Source of the DNA: Thalassiosira profunda
Lineage: Eukaryota; Bacillariophyta; Thalassiosirophyceae; Thalassiosirales; Thalassiosiraceae
Length of the DNA stretch: 11,991 bases
Assembly: GCA_036939355.1 (NCBI GenBank)
Contig: JALLAP010000705.1
Span: forward strand, 1 to 11,991
Direction of reading: 5' to 3'
The notes below the pieces were generated by a model. The model was not told the origin of the DNA. It saw only the letters and a list, made by a program, of their open reading frames with translations, and ran no database searches. Position 1 is the stretch's first letter, and every line of letters starts with the position of its first letter. The position numbers and the translations under genes are program-made. Below are positions 1 through 7,096 of this stretch, one piece after another.

Positions 1-1505
1 TCCCCTGCCGCTCCCTCTCTAATGCATTCAGTCCTTCTGCCACTGCTGCTAGCGAGCCGTCGCCGAAAGCATTTCCATACGGGGCCCCATGCCTACATTG
101 ATACGCCCTGCATCGCGTCCGAGACCGCATGCAACCCCAGCAAAACTCGACGCGGCACCTCCCGCACTTGACGTGGTTGCATCCCCCATCCTTCATAATC
201 GGACTGGAGCATCCCGGACAAGGTCGCGTGTTCGTATCCTTCCAACTCTGAGTAGCTGATTCCGCGGCTGTGCCAGTTGCGGACGCGCCTGGTATTTGCA
301 ACTCTGACGACGCCTCGAGGTTGAACGGTTTCTCGCAACACGGGCAGGTGACGATTATTGGTCGCATGACTTCCTGCTTTGCCAGTGACACCAACAGCAA
401 CCGTATTGCATGCGGCAATATTGGTAGCAGCACCGATGGAACGATCGCCGATAGGATTTGGAGAAGCGGATTGTCGAATTCGATCGCTCCGCAGTAGAGG
501 TAGTAGGCGGCATAGATCAGAAGGACCGCCTTGGATACCGGAGGCCCCGCCATGTTGACCAAACGCACAGCATTCGACTCCCGTGATCGGTGAATGGGTG
601 CGAGGCAGTCGGGCGTGACAAATCCGCCTCCTTTCCGGTGCAGTTCTTTTCCCACACTGACGTCGCTTTGCGTTGCAGAACCACCTCCCTCGCCATTTGT
701 TGAGTTCCCCCCACTGCAATGAGGACACGGCCGAAAGTCGGCCATTGATCGTAAAAACTCGTCCCTCGTTTTGGCATCCCACTGCTCCAACACCTCAAGT
801 GCACTGTAGTTCACCTCATCGTCCGCCTGATCAGCAAACAATCCCCCGTTTGGATGCCTCTTCGAAACAACGCGTTTCATTACCGCTTTTGGAGTCACCT
901 TCCTTTTGAATTGGTTGATGGGCTCACCGCCCCCGTGAAGCTTGTCCAGGGCAACTTTTGCATCCTCCGTCCGCAGCAGCCGGGGGCAGCAGGGACATTT
1001 CAACGGCCCCGCGTGGTTGGCGTCGGAAATGAGGGAGAGGGCGTAGCTTTGCAGGCAATCCCTGCACACGGCGTGTTTGCACGTTTTGGTGACGTACCAC
1101 TTGTCATCGGAGCTCGGCTTGTCCATGCAGACGGGGCAAACGGCCGGGCGGTGGGCGCTCTTGAAGTGCTGCTTGAGCAGACGCCACGCGTCGCTCGGAA
1201 CGAAGCCATCGGGACCTTCCAGGCGACCGGTGGTGGTCTTCCACTGAAAGCATAGGAGTGAGCAGAGTGGTGCAAAACGTATCCATATGAGCAAATGAAA
1301 AGCAGCGATGAGTAAGTTGCATCGCTCGGCGCCGTCAATTCTTAATCCCATGTCGTGCACGTGAGCATCGCCCGAACATCTGACAGAAACGCGGGCAATA
1401 AATTGGCCGCTCCCAACTCACGTTGTCGCTTCCCGCGGTCCTCGAGGCCGACGCGAGGAGGGCGCGGTATTTCTCCCGCGATGGGGACGACGCCGCGGGG
1501 CTCAT
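1..1505 (-). CDS. RBR (RING-IBR-RING2) E3 ubiquitin ligase, two exons, 3' end outside window
   Basis: The coding sequence is complement(join(<1..1243,1422..1505)), 442 residues visible. RBR ligases take ubiquitin from an E2 at RING1, pass it through a thioester on a RING2 cysteine, then to substrate. RING1 is a full C3HC4: C64, C67, C83, H85, C88, C91, C111, C114. RING2 begins RPCPGCSSPIMKDGGCNH: C370, C373, the presumed catalytic C383, then C388, C391, C396, C399 (EFCWGC). The IBR between them is broken. One C-x2-C pair (C201, C204) is separated from the next (C328, C331) by a Gly-rich linker and a strongly hydrophobic stretch (about 267-317, room for one or two membrane helices). The last IBR ligands are missing. 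The start at 1505 is the first ATG after an in-frame TAA at 1557-1559. Exon 1 (28 codons) joins exon 2 in phase 0, giving ...GSDN|WKTTT.... The gene is divergent from gene 2. RBR identity is near certain; substrate and membrane location are inferred or unknown. Confidence 0.87.
1244..1421 (-). other. Spliceosomal intron (178 nt, phase 0) of the RBR gene
   Basis: On the minus strand the donor reads AAC|GTGAGT (1422|1421) and the acceptor reads TATGCTTTCAG|TGG (1244|1243). A CTCAC branch-like motif lies about 15-20 nt before the acceptor in a pyrimidine-rich stretch. Removing it links two different reading frames into one open protein, in phase 0. Without splicing, the exon 2 frame has a TGA just upstream and would have to start inside the intron at ATG 1351. 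This is the only intron needed in the window. Confidence 0.8.
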
Positions 1506-1510
1506 ACCGC
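1464..1510. repeat. Imperfect inverted repeat spanning the RBR start codon
   Basis: GCGGTAT (1464-1470) pairs with ATACCGC (1504-1510), and inside it CCCGCG (1475-1480) pairs with CGCGGG (1494-1499), leaving a 13-nt loop. In the gene 1 mRNA two bases of the AUG (1503-1505) would sit at the outer stem. It may affect start-site access, or may be chance in a GC-rich region. Confidence 0.4.
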
Positions 1511-1983
1511 CCGTTCGTTGGGTTGCAACGGCGCACCGGGCGCCGGGGTGGTTGGGTTAGGTACCCCCCAAGAAATTACGCAGTACCACAACTCTCGCCG
1601 ATTTTCTATCCAGCGTGGGGCTGGTCTCCGAAAATTTGGAGGCATCAATGTCGCCGGCCCCTCCTCTCCCCAAACAGCCCCGCTGAAGCGGCCCTGCCGC
1701 CTCCTCCCTTGCAACCATAATATCGACGGCCTCCGCAATAGCCGGGTTGGTCGCCTCTCGGGCGTTGTCGGTCCAGCGGAGCTACAGTTGTTGGCAAAGG
1801 GCTCGCGTTTGCAAGATACCTTGCGCACATCTCGTGCACGTGAAGGCTGGACGTGGACTTTCGACCGCCGCAGACTCCCACCCACGTCCCATTATACCCA
1901 TCTTGTGCACGAGAAGGAAGGCACGGCTGGGCGCGTCCATCGCCGCACGCTCCCGCGCTACGTCTCTCGTGTAATCCGCCACG
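1506..1983. promoter_or_regulatory. Divergent intergenic region between the RBR and channel-like genes
   Basis: This 478-bp stretch separates the two ATGs and must hold both promoters and 5' UTRs. I see no open frame with protein-like content of its own. A weak TATA-like ATTATACC lies at 1891-1898, 86-93 bp before the gene 2 ATG. A CACGTG G-box/E-box core lies at 1837-1842. A related GTGCAC-centred element lies at 1903-1913. Roles are guesses from position and motif. Confidence 0.45.
1832..1843. promoter_or_regulatory. G-box-containing 12-mer, repeated at 1353-1364
   Basis: TCGTGCACGTGA occurs exactly at 1832-1843, 141 bp before the gene 2 start, and again at 1353-1364 inside the gene 1 intron. 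Both contain CACGTG, the core bound by many bHLH and bZIP factors. The inverse of TCTTGTGCACGAGA (1901-1914) shares CTCGTGCAC with the 1832 copy. Regulatory use is inferred. Confidence 0.3.
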
Positions 1984-4900
1984 ATGGAGCACAAGGACGG
2001 ATCCGGCATCCGCCGATCCCGGGACAAAACGTTCTCCTCCTCCAGAGAGGGTGCCGGAGAATCCGCGTCCGTCACCGGGGAGCGGGCCAAGTACGAGGCC
2101 AAGATCTTGGAATCCCAGCGCCGCCTCACGAAGTACACGGCCGAGAACGACCGACTGCTGGACGAGGTGTCGAACCTCCGCCTCCAGATGCGGGAGATGA
2201 AGAACGACCGCGCCGAGCTGGTGAGGGCGCATCAGGAGTCCATGGGCCTGCTGGCACAGGTGTCGGAGGAGAAGCTCGTGGAGTTCAAGTCCAAGAGCGA
2301 GCAGGAGGCGGTCGAGAGCCGGGCGGCGCAGGAGGAGGCGCTGCGGACCGTGTTGGAGATGATGGAGAAGGATTGCGAGGATCGGGTGGCCGAATTGGAC
2401 GCCGAACTGGCCCGCGTTGAGGAAGATCGGGAGAGGGCCACCCAATTGCAGCTGGAGGCGGCCGCAAAGGCTGCGGCAGAAGAGCAGAACAAGGGCGAAG
2501 TCGAAGAAGCAGCCAAACTGGCCATCGAGAAGCTGGTCCAGGAGCGAGCGTCGCGAGACGTGGAGGTGCAGAATTTGGAGGAGCGGGAGAAGCAACTGCA
2601 GTTCGAGCTCGAGATGACCAAGCACCGGGCCGAGGTGGACAAGCGGGCAGCCATTGAGGCGTCCGAACGGGGATCCCCTATCGGAATGGCAGGCTCGACT
2701 GATGGGAGTCGGTCGTCCTACTCTAGCAACCAGGGAAGCGAGGACGGCTCCGATCGATCCCCCTTGATCGGGGCTCCAGACGGGAGTGGCGGCCGCGGCA
2801 GTCCGAATGAAGAATCATCGCGCCGTCCGCCTGTGGTCGGCCGCCACTCGATACAGAAGCACACAGAATCGCCCTTCCTGCTCGATCCGCTGTACGAAAT
2901 GACGTGGGGACGCCGGATCGCGCTGAAATTGCAGGGCTTGCCGTGGTACCAGCCACAGGGGAGCAAGCAGTGGGACGTGCGAGGACTGGGGCTCCAGTCG
3001 GCGTGGGCGTACTTTGAGCACTCAGTGCTGCCGCGGTACATCGTCAAGAAAGCCGATGGATCGACCCCCAACGCTTCCAAGCTTCCCGGAGACCAGAGCA
3101 CTGGTCGAGTGCACGTGTACGAGAGCGAGAGCGACAGAGGAACCGATGCGGGGGACGCCCCCAAGTCGGACGGAGGGAGCGACGTCGACGATTGGCTGTA
3201 CACGCCCAAGGAGAAGCAGCAGAAACGACGGCCCAAGGGCGAGCGACGCGGGTTCGTTCCCCTGGGAAAGTTGGATCGGGCCGAACCAGGCGAGACCCAA
3301 CTCCCCACGCGGCTGTACTCGCCCCTCTTCACGCCGTTGACGCAACTCGGAGACTTTGGCATTGGCGTTGGACTGTACTTCACGACGCTGCGGGCGGTGG
3401 CGGTCATTGCCCTTATCGCCGGTTGCATCAACCTCCCCAACATCTTCTACTTTGCCAGCGAGGAGTATTCGAAGGGCCAGCCGGGGGTCATCACCTTGCT
3501 CAAGGGGAGCGCCATTTGCACCGATCAGGTGTGGGTGCCGTGTCCCACCTGCACAGTGGATCAGTTCCACGAGGCCCGGGGCCGAATTGCGGGAGCCACG
3601 ACGGTGACGCCCAGCGGAGAGTTGCAAACGCTGGTCTTTGCGTTGAAAAACGCGTGCGATGGGGCCCGGTTCCAGGTGGGCATCGTAAATATGGCGAGCC
3701 TGGGCTTCATTCTCGTCTCGATGGTGCTGCTCACGCTCTACCAAAGGCGAAAGCAGCTTCATTTCGACGAGCAACATCAGACGGCGCAGGATTATTCCAT
3801 CGAGATCTCGAACCCTCCTGGCGACGCCACGGAACCGGAGGAGTGGAAGGAGTTCTTCGAGAGCCGGTTTGGAGGCCATTTGACGTGCTGCACGGTCGCG
3901 ATCGACAACGACCTCCTCGTGAAGGCGCTGGCCGAAAGACGGGAGGTGTTGTTTGACATTCAGGAGAGGCTGAAGGATGGAGCCACCATCAACACCTTGA
4001 CGCTGTCAGAGATGACTGCAAAGATCGAGCGTGGACGGCATTTCCTTGGACGGTTCAAGTCGAAAGTATCGCCTGGCATACCCGAGCTCGCTGGGCGGCT
4101 CATGGTGCTGAATGGTAGGATTCAGGGACTGGCGCAACAGGATAGCTACAAAGCCACGAGGGTGTTCTGCACCTTCGAGACAGAGAGCGCCCAGCGGCAG
4201 GTGCTGTCGCAGATGACGGTGGGGTCAATGGCCTCGGCCAAGAACACGACCCACAACATCAATCCCACCCTGTTGTTTCGGGGAGAGCACGTGCTGCACG
4301 TGCGCGAGGCGGAGGAACCCAACACAGTTCGGTGGCAGGAGCTGGACCAGAGTCGGGCCACGAGGGCGAAGAAGATTGCAATCACGACGCTGCTCAGCCT
4401 CCTATTTACGGTCGTGGTCGCGTACATCGTCTACAGGTGCCGGCAGAAGGGAAACTTGCTCGCTGTCGCGGCGATATCCAATGGCAATGCCCTGTTCCCT
4501 CCGATTGCCAAGGCGCTCACCAACTTCGAGTCGCATGCCTCCGAGACGACGAGGCAGAGCTCGCTCTACGTCAAGATTGCAGTGTTCCGCTGGGTCGTCA
4601 CTGCCATCGTCATCACTATCATCACGCCGTTCACCTCGACGATATCATCCGGGCCACAGCACTTGCTGTTCGGCATATTCACGATCTTCATCGGAGACCT
4701 GATCGTCTCGAACGGGCTGCAACTTCTCGACATTCCTGGCAACTTCAAGCGTCACTTTCTGGCGCCACGCGCCCGGAGCCAGGAGCGAATGAACCTCCTG
4801 ATGGGTGGGACGGAATACACCGTCGCCGAACGCTATACGAATATGACCAAGACGCTGTTCCTCACCTTCTACTACTGCGCCATCTATCCCAGCGCCTTCT

Positions 4901-6429
4901 TCCTGTGCGCGATGACGCTCATCATCAATTACTTTGTGGACAAGTTCAGCCTCATGCGGACGTGGAAGCCGGCGCCGCACCTTGGACCGCACATCGCCAA
5001 ATTCAGCCGGATGTACTTCATGACGACTGCAATCGCTGCCCTGGCCATTGTGTCGTCGTATCTGTTCTCGGGGTTCCCCTACGACAATCTCTGCGCCGAG
5101 GATGTATCGCATTCGGCGTATTACGGCACGTGGAAGATCACGAACGGGGAGGGCCAGGAGAGCACCGCTGTCATCGAGCCCACTGTCCGCTCATACCACC
5201 ACTGCAATCAGTTCCTTGGACCCGGGAGCAACTTTGCCTTCCCTGCTCTGCCAGATGCGCAGCCAGAGGGCTCGACGTGGATGACAGACGAGCAAGAACA
5301 ACTGACCGGGATATACGGCTGGATCAGCGTGGTCGTTTTGGGACTGGTCGGTATGGTTATCCTGTACAGAGTGCTCCAGGCGGTCCAGGGACTCTTCAGT
5401 GCCTCCTACAAACCTCACGGAGAGATCCAGGGCGCTTCGTTCAGCCAACTCGAGTCGATATCATCGTACATTCCTCAAGTGCCGAGCGGACACTTCACTC
5501 ATCCGCTGGTGGCGGTGAACATCGATTACGTGGACGAGTCCCTCTTCGACTGGACCGATACGGATCGATCTCATGCGTACTACGACCTCACGAGGGATGC
5601 GGAACAGCTCATGAAGGGCAAAGAGGATGTCTGCGACAGGGCCTTCTCGCAAATCCGACACTGGCCGCCCGGTGGCGGGGGCGTGGAAGGGGGCGACAGG
5701 TCCACAAAGTCAGCTCTCAGGAGGGCCAAAGAAGCGAACGGCCGACCGCGAGGCAGCGTCTCTTGGTCTTCGAAGGTCACGTGCAAGACGTATTCGAAGG
5801 ACGATCCCAACGCCTTCAACTCCTTCAATGCCAATGCGTCGACGAGCGAAGGGATGAACTTCGCCGGCCACCAGGACCCTTTGTTCGATCCTCACGCGCA
5901 AAACGAGGCGCGGGTGTACCAAGACAACAACGGCTTCGATCCCTACGCTCCGCAGGACGGCGCCCCGCCTCGGCAGATGCCGCCCAACCAAGGCCCGCCA
6001 CAGGACCCGCACTTCGATCCGTACCAAGGCACGGGTCTGGACTATGCGAACCAACAGCCCGACGCAATGTACGGAGACTCGCAGAATCAAGATGCGGCCT
6101 ATGCCGAGCAGAACCAAGACGGCGCCGGCTGGGGCGACGAAGGGTCCGCGGGCACCGGATCCTACGAGCAGTCGAGCGGCTCGGGCTCGGTCACCACTGG
6201 CACGGGCTCCACTTACACGGAGGGCACTGGATCGTACACGCAATCGGACGGGGGCTCTCGATCGGGAAGCGACAGCAACACTTCTGCCAGCAACTCTTAC
6301 GCAATTGACGACGAAAACCAGCAGGAGTTTGGCGTCTACGAAGACGAGCAAGACGAGGATGGGGATGGGCAGGAAGCCGGTTCCTACTCCACTGGATCGT
6401 CTGCAAGTGGGCTGCCACCGGTCACGTAG
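1984..6429 (+). CDS. Coiled-coil, polytopic OSCA/TMEM63-anoctamin superfamily membrane protein, 1481 aa
   Basis: Probably a mechanosensitive or Ca2+-related cation channel or scramblase-type protein; family placement is by motif, not search. Order: charged coiled coil (about 34-229), Ser/Gly-rich linker (230-290), soluble region with a Trp-rich patch (300-352), helices near 459-482 and 566-587, cytosolic loop to about 797, then helices near 798-818, 825-848 (weak), 864-885, 894-916, 958-985, 1012-1033, 1110-1129. The loop ends like the PHM7/OSCA cytosolic domain: VFCTFETESAQ (727 on), then REAEEPNTVRW (774-784) and basic residues before the next helix. AERYTNMTKTLF and NYFVDKFSLMR recall the OSCA/anoctamin core. 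Cysteines in both putative lumenal loops could form disulfides. The tail (1140-1481) is disordered: three FDP[HY] motifs (1301, 1318, 1344), a Ser/Gly/Thr tract and an acidic patch (1442-1463). An in-frame TAA 12 nt upstream fixes the start. Intronless over 4.4 kb. Confidence 0.85.
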   Translation: MEHKDGSGIRRSRDKTFSSSREGAGESASVTGERAKYEAKILESQRRLTKYTAENDRLLDEVSNLRLQMREMKNDRAELVRAHQESMGLLAQVSEEKLVEFKSKSEQEAVESRAAQEEALRTVLEMMEKDCEDRVAELDAELARVEEDRERATQLQLEAAAKAAAEEQNKGEVEEAAKLAIEKLVQERASRDVEVQNLEEREKQLQFELEMTKHRAEVDKRAAIEASERGSPIGMAGSTDGSRSSYSSNQGSEDGSDRSPLIGAPDGSGGRGSPNEESSRRPPVVGRHSIQKHTESPFLLDPLYEMTWGRRIALKLQGLPWYQPQGSKQWDVRGLGLQSAWAYFEHSVLPRYIVKKADGSTPNASKLPGDQSTGRVHVYESESDRGTDAGDAPKSDGGSDVDDWLYTPKEKQQKRRPKGERRGFVPLGKLDRAEPGETQLPTRLYSPLFTPLTQLGDFGIGVGLYFTTLRAVAVIALIAGCINLPNIFYFASEEYSKGQPGVITLLKGSAICTDQVWVPCPTCTVDQFHEARGRIAGATTVTPSGELQTLVFALKNACDGARFQVGIVNMASLGFILVSMVLLTLYQRRKQLHFDEQHQTAQDYSIEISNPPGDATEPEEWKEFFESRFGGHLTCCTVAIDNDLLVKALAERREVLFDIQERLKDGATINTLTLSEMTAKIERGRHFLGRFKSKVSPGIPELAGRLMVLNGRIQGLAQQDSYKATRVFCTFETESAQRQVLSQMTVGSMASAKNTTHNINPTLLFRGEHVLHVREAEEPNTVRWQELDQSRATRAKKIAITTLLSLLFTVVVAYIVYRCRQKGNLLAVAAISNGNALFPPIAKALTNFESHASETTRQSSLYVKIAVFRWVVTAIVITIITPFTSTISSGPQHLLFGIFTIFIGDLIVSNGLQLLDIPGNFKRHFLAPRARSQERMNLLMGGTEYTVAERYTNMTKTLFLTFYYCAIYPSAFFLCAMTLIINYFVDKFSLMRTWKPAPHLGPHIAKFSRMYFMTTAIAALAIVSSYLFSGFPYDNLCAEDVSHSAYYGTWKITNGEGQESTAVIEPTVRSYHHCNQFLGPGSNFAFPALPDAQPEGSTWMTDEQEQLTGIYGWISVVVLGLVGMVILYRVLQAVQGLFSASYKPHGEIQGASFSQLESISSYIPQVPSGHFTHPLVAVNIDYVDESLFDWTDTDRSHAYYDLTRDAEQLMKGKEDVCDRAFSQIRHWPPGGGGVEGGDRSTKSALRRAKEANGRPRGSVSWSSKVTCKTYSKDDPNAFNSFNANASTSEGMNFAGHQDPLFDPHAQNEARVYQDNNGFDPYAPQDGAPPRQMPPNQGPPQDPHFDPYQGTGLDYANQQPDAMYGDSQNQDAAYAEQNQDGAGWGDEGSAGTGSYEQSSGSGSVTTGTGSTYTEGTGSYTQSDGGSRSGSDSNTSASNSYAIDDENQQEFGVYEDEQDEDGDGQEAGSYSTGSSASGLPPVT

Positions 6430-6664
6430 CCCAAGCGATGAACTCTTTTAGCGCTAACAACTTGAATTTAGATGTGGTCGATCATCTTCGAAGAATTTGA
6501 GCATTATGATATGCACTTCTATAGTGTGAGCTTCGAGACAAGCGCTTCTCGCCCGAGAAAGGCTCTTCGGCCGTGAAAATTTCAGAGTGCCAACTTCATA
6601 AAGATCCACCTCCCCCCTTCCTTCAGCCGGCACGTGACTGCGCGGGGGACCTCGGCTGCCCTTT

Positions 6665-6730
6665 GCGCTTCGTGGTTCGATCCTTGACAGGGCCTGCAGG
6701 CCCCTGTCGAGCCTTGATACTGCGAAGCGC
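6665..6730 (+). repeat. Hairpin 1 of cluster
   Basis: The outer arms GCGCTTCG (6665-6672) and CGAAGCGC (6723-6730) match perfectly and extend inward through T.G, G.T, G-C and T-A pairs. After a partly paired middle, 6683-6694 pairs with 6699-6711, including GACAGGGCC against GGCCCCTGTC with one bulged C and the loop TGCA (6695-6698). Non-canonical pairs are all G.U on this strand. Confidence 0.7.
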
Positions 6731-6747
6731 CCGCGCGTGCGGACGAC

Positions 6748-6802
6748 TGCCGAGGTTCGTGTCTTCGATGTCCGATCAACATCGAAGGCACGAACCTCGG
6801 CA
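6748..6802 (+). repeat. Hairpin 2 of cluster: 23-bp stem, 9-nt loop
   Basis: 6748-6770 pairs with 6780-6802 over all 23 positions, with loop TCCGATCAA (6771-6779). The only imperfection is T6762 against G6788, a G.U wobble if the plus strand is transcribed. A 23-bp match at this distance is far beyond chance. It sits 319 nt past the gene 2 stop. The arm segment TTCGTGTCTTCGAT (6756-6769) resembles TTCGTGGTTCGAT in hairpin 1 (6669-6681). Confidence 0.85.
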
Positions 6803-6810
6803 TGGACGGG

Positions 6811-6830
6811 CGAGCCTCGGTCGAGGCTCG
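6811..6830. repeat. Hairpin 3 of cluster: 9-bp perfect palindrome
   Basis: CGAGCCTCG (6811-6819) and CGAGGCTCG (6822-6830) are exact inverse complements around GT. As RNA the top pair would open to give a 4-nt loop. It directly abuts hairpin 4. CGAGCCTCGG resembles CGAACCTCGG in the right arm of hairpin 2, suggesting local duplication. Confidence 0.65.
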
Positions 6831-6875
6831 AAACGGCGGTTTCGCGGCAAGGGCCCTGCCGCGAGGCTGCCGTTT
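6831..6875 (+). repeat. Hairpin 4 of cluster: 19-bp stem, 7-nt loop
   Basis: 6831-6849 pairs with 6857-6875 at all 19 positions, with loop AGGGCCC (6850-6856). Sixteen pairs are Watson-Crick and three are wobbles on the plus strand (G6838.T6868, T6840.G6866, T6841.G6865). On the minus strand the same three positions would be A-C mismatches. Confidence 0.8.
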
Positions 6876-7028
6876 TGCTTCCACCCCCAGCGATGCTTCT
6901 CGCAGTCCTGTTCGATCTCTATTACGCTCTCTTATGCTTCATAAACTTCTCTTTACAATCAATGCACGTTTACACTTGTACATATACCGGCCCTCGCCTC
7001 TTAACACAACAGGCAGGACGATACAAAC

Positions 7029-7065
7029 GCTCGCAGGCGCGGCCATCCAATGGCGCGCCGCGAGC
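7029..7065. repeat. GC-rich hairpin 31 nt past the CRC gene stop
   Basis: GCTCGC (7029-7034) pairs with GCGAGC (7060-7065), GGCGCG (7036-7041) with CGCGCC (7054-7059), and CCAT (7043-7046) with ATGG (7050-7053), with loop CCA. That gives 16 Watson-Crick pairs with only A7035 and G7042 bulged. It lies in the gene 3 3' UTR on the minus strand. There is no U-run, so it is not an intrinsic terminator; it could affect 3' end formation or mRNA stability. Confidence 0.65.
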
Positions 7066-7096
7066 ATGGTTGCTCATTTTCCCAAAATCTCCCCGT

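Larger units (their letters stand above)
6665..6875 (+). ncRNA. Candidate structured RNA or structured 3' UTR (four-hairpin array)
   Basis: Four hairpins occupy this stretch with only short gaps. The strand asymmetry of the wobble pairs favours a plus-strand transcript. That transcript could be an extended 3' UTR of gene 2, a separate non-coding RNA, or a small-RNA precursor; the 23-bp stem of hairpin 2 is in that size range. A decayed miniature inverted-repeat element is an alternative, but I see no target-site duplication. No known RNA family is recognised. Confidence 0.35.
6430..7096. other. Convergent 3' intergenic region, no gene, hairpin-rich
   Basis: This region lies between the stop codons of genes 2 and 3 and must contain both 3' UTRs. 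I found no AATAAA. 6430-6664 holds only a short palindrome TTAGCGCTAA near 6459. 6665-6875 is filled by four hairpins and 7029-7065 holds a fifth, each listed separately. Between them, 6900-7020 is AT-richer. Read on the minus strand it contains two TGTAA pentamers that could serve as gene 3 polyadenylation signals, though these are common by chance. Long open frames crossing the region are shadows. Confidence 0.6.

Noticed and set aside
1349..1351. ATG 1351 as an unspliced start for the RBR gene
   Set aside because: It opens a hydrophobic N-terminus read from a T-rich stretch ending in TTTCAG. A GTGAGT donor in perfect phase with an ATG at 1505 explains the region better. It remains the fallback if no splicing is found.
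1552..1566. GGGTTAGG as a telomere-like repeat
   Set aside because: It is a single copy with no tandem array.
1645..2625. 326-residue minus-strand frame rich in Leu
   Set aside because: It is the antisense image of the Glu/Lys/Gln-rich coiled coil of gene 2.
4285..4305. CACGTG motifs within gene 2 coding sequence
   Set aside because: They fall in conserved coding codons of a GC-rich gene and need no regulatory explanation.
4332..6308. 658-residue plus-strand frame inside gene 2
   Set aside because: It is an offset frame with no domain signal, overlapping a frame that encodes clear membrane helices.
6674..6683. GGTTCGATCC, resembling a tRNA B box (tRNA gene or SINE)
   Set aside because: The flanking bases do not form a T-stem and no A box or acceptor stem is visible. 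The bases belong to hairpin 1.
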